DNA of 64,000 nucleotides from Phycisphaerales bacterium (GTDB taxonomy: Bacteria; Planctomycetota; Phycisphaerae; Phycisphaerales; UBA1924). The DNA lies in contig JAJDDF010000006.1 in assembly GCA_029260455.1 (NCBI GenBank), positions 186,001-250,000 of the forward strand, in the 5' to 3' direction. The first letter of the stretch is position 1, and every line of letters begins with the position of its first letter. Below, in pieces: positions 62,775 to 64,000 of this stretch. Position numbers and translations under genes: made by a program. The notes under the pieces are model-generated. The model did no database searches. It saw nothing but the letters and a program-made list of their open reading frames with translations, and was not told the origin of the DNA.

Positions 62775-64000
62775 GTGTTGTATTCGCGTTGGCACCTTCG
62801 GTGCGCAATCTCGCTGATGGTGTTGCCTGTGTCGGCGCTCGCACAATCGCTTCTTCACGCGCCGATCGTGCATCGTTCACCGGATGCAGCATCAGGTGCC
62901 TTTCAGGCCTCCGTCGAACACAATGCCATGCTTTCGGTCAAAGATCGCGCTGGCGCGCCGGTGCTTACTCCAAATGGGCAGGCACTCTGGGCACCGGCGG
63001 GCAAGGATGTACAGAACTATCTGGAACCCACGATCACCGTTCAAATCGTCCCCGGTGGTGCGGACATCACGTTTGATTTCGAGAATACGTCTCAGGAGTC
63101 CAAGTGGCTTGGTGTGCTTTATATCGGGGGCATCCGGTTCGGCCCCGAAGTTCACCATCGCCTCTTCCAGGCTGATGGCAAGGAAGTCGTTACTTCCCAC
63201 GACGAACGCCCATACTTTGGTGGAGGCGGTCAGTATCCCGGCGCGTTGTACTCACCTGTGGCAACACTGCGAGAAGGCGATACCACCATCGGCGTCAGTT
63301 TGCTTTACCCAGTCCTTGACTACAAACATTCCGTCTTTATTCGAGTAGAAAGCCCGGGGGGGAAATACACCGAAAGCGGCCGCAACTGGCAAGTCATGGT
63401 GCATCTCAGCCCACTTCGCCCAGCGGGATCAAAACGTGATATCGAACCCGGTGAAAAACGAACCTACACCCTTGCGCTCCGGATCGCGATGGGAGATCCG
63501 AAACACGACTGGATGCGAACGCTCCTGCCATATCAAAATTACTTCCATGCCCACTACGGCGATGTGCAATACAAGCGCGATGGGCGACCAGTCCGCGCCA
63601 TCGAGATTGCAGGCTCAACTCCACCCACCCATGACAATACCCGTGCCTTTACCTATGAGAAACGCAGAATTGATGTCCACGGCTGGCGCCCGTGGATCAA
63701 TGTGATGCGCGCAATGATGAATGATGGGTACCGCCGCTTTATGCTCATCGCGCCCACGGGCATGTACAACACCAATCGCCACAACAACTACCCTTTTCAA
63801 TTCACTTCCGGCTGGAAATATCTGCCTGCCGCACGCGCCGAACTCCCGTTGCTTGCTGACTTCGGTCAGCAACTCGGCATTGGAGGACTTGGCCTGTGGT
63901 GGGGACGCTCGGCCCAAGTCATGACAACGTGGGATGCTTCGGGCTTTGAAGTCTTGACGCCGGACAACCCCGCTCACCGCGCCCGGGCACATCGGGAGAT
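62775..64000 (+). CDS. Secreted protein of unknown function (runs off the window)
   Basis: An open frame of at least 408 codons from GTG 62775 with no stop before the window end. The start gives a signal peptide (MLYSRWHLRCAISLMVLPVS, cleavage near ALA-QS). The mature part begins with beta-rich sequence (DITFDFENTSQESKWLGVLY, FIRVESPGGKY). It then has aromatic and charged segments (PWINVMRAMMNDGYRRFMLI, NRHNNYPFQFTSGWKY) that could start a glycosidase-like barrel. The family is not recognised. It is the last visible gene of the polysaccharide operon, five bases after the polymerase. Confidence 0.72.
   Translation, partial: MLYSRWHLRCAISLMVLPVSALAQSLLHAPIVHRSPDAASGAFQASVEHNAMLSVKDRAGAPVLTPNGQALWAPAGKDVQNYLEPTITVQIVPGGADITFDFENTSQESKWLGVLYIGGIRFGPEVHHRLFQADGKEVVTSHDERPYFGGGGQYPGALYSPVATLREGDTTIGVSLLYPVLDYKHSVFIRVESPGGKYTESGRNWQVMVHLSPLRPAGSKRDIEPGEKRTYTLALRIAMGDPKHDWMRTLLPYQNYFHAHYGDVQYKRDGRPVRAIEIAGSTPPTHDNTRAFTYEKRRIDVHGWRPWINVMRAMMNDGYRRFMLIAPTGMYNTNRHNNYPFQFTSGWKYLPAARAELPLLADFGQQLGIGGLGLWWGRSAQVMTTWDASGFEVLTPDNPAHRARAHRE

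Overview
The window looks like a chromosome segment from a high-GC, Gram-negative-type bacterium, most likely a planctomycete of the Phycisphaerae kind. This is inference. It rests on a resolvase/DUF2924/ParB-like recombinase module, a Maf (DUF115) protein fused to a nucleotidyltransferase-like and a decayed radical-SAM/SPASM-like region, lipoproteins and an outer-membrane barrel, and the style of the exopolysaccharide locus. No rRNA or ribosomal protein gene is present to fix the taxonomy.

Region 1 (1 to about 15.5 kb) is a mobile island. A minus-strand, phage-type replication module runs from a sigma-factor-like protein through a small protein, an AAA ATPase, DUF669, a tiny overlapping ORF and an SF2 helicase to a Prim-Pol/RepA-type helicase. 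Upstream lie two unrecognised minus-strand genes. Divergent from these is a toxin-antitoxin-like operon (excisionase-fold antitoxin, PIN toxin, HEPN-like third gene) with a good sigma70-type promoter. A four-gene large serine recombinase module follows. Then comes a LA2681-type HEPN gene bracketed by two perfect 18-bp direct repeats. No virion genes are visible; the element continues to the left of the window.

Region 2 (15.5 to 26.8 kb) starts with tRNA-Asn(GTT) and its terminator, then a type I pullulanase, a lipoprotein amidase and a small membrane protein. Next is a tightly overlapping operon for a sialic-acid-like sugar: a giant Maf-type glycosyltransferase, then neuA, neuB and neuC homologues joined by 4-bp overlaps. 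The likely job is glycosylation of flagellin or another surface protein. gpsA is convergent at the end.

Region 3 (26.8 to 45.7 kb) is mostly chromosomal housekeeping and envelope genes: a P1B-type ATPase with a C11 tract near its start; a minus-strand group of CHASE2-adenylate cyclase, FecR protein, lipoprotein and outer-membrane barrel; a polytopic membrane protein; lgt, trxA, folP and trpD; a large zinc metalloprotease; a UbiA prenyltransferase with a methyltransferase; and a polytopic GT-C-like protein.

Region 4 (45.7 to 64 kb) is an exopolysaccharide locus. Leftward run ugd, UDP-xylose synthase and a flippase: UDP-glucose to UDP-glucuronate to UDP-xylose, plus Wzx export. Rightward run a GDP-mannose-3,5-epimerase-like enzyme, three GT4 and two GT2-type glycosyltransferases (one a tandem fusion), a formyltransferase, an XrtA-type polysaccharide deacetylase, a WcaF-like acetyltransferase, a methyltransferase, a Wzy-like polymerase carrying a (GT)7 tract, and a secreted protein running off the window. 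Together these form a Wzx/Wzy-style heteropolysaccharide pathway with many decorations.
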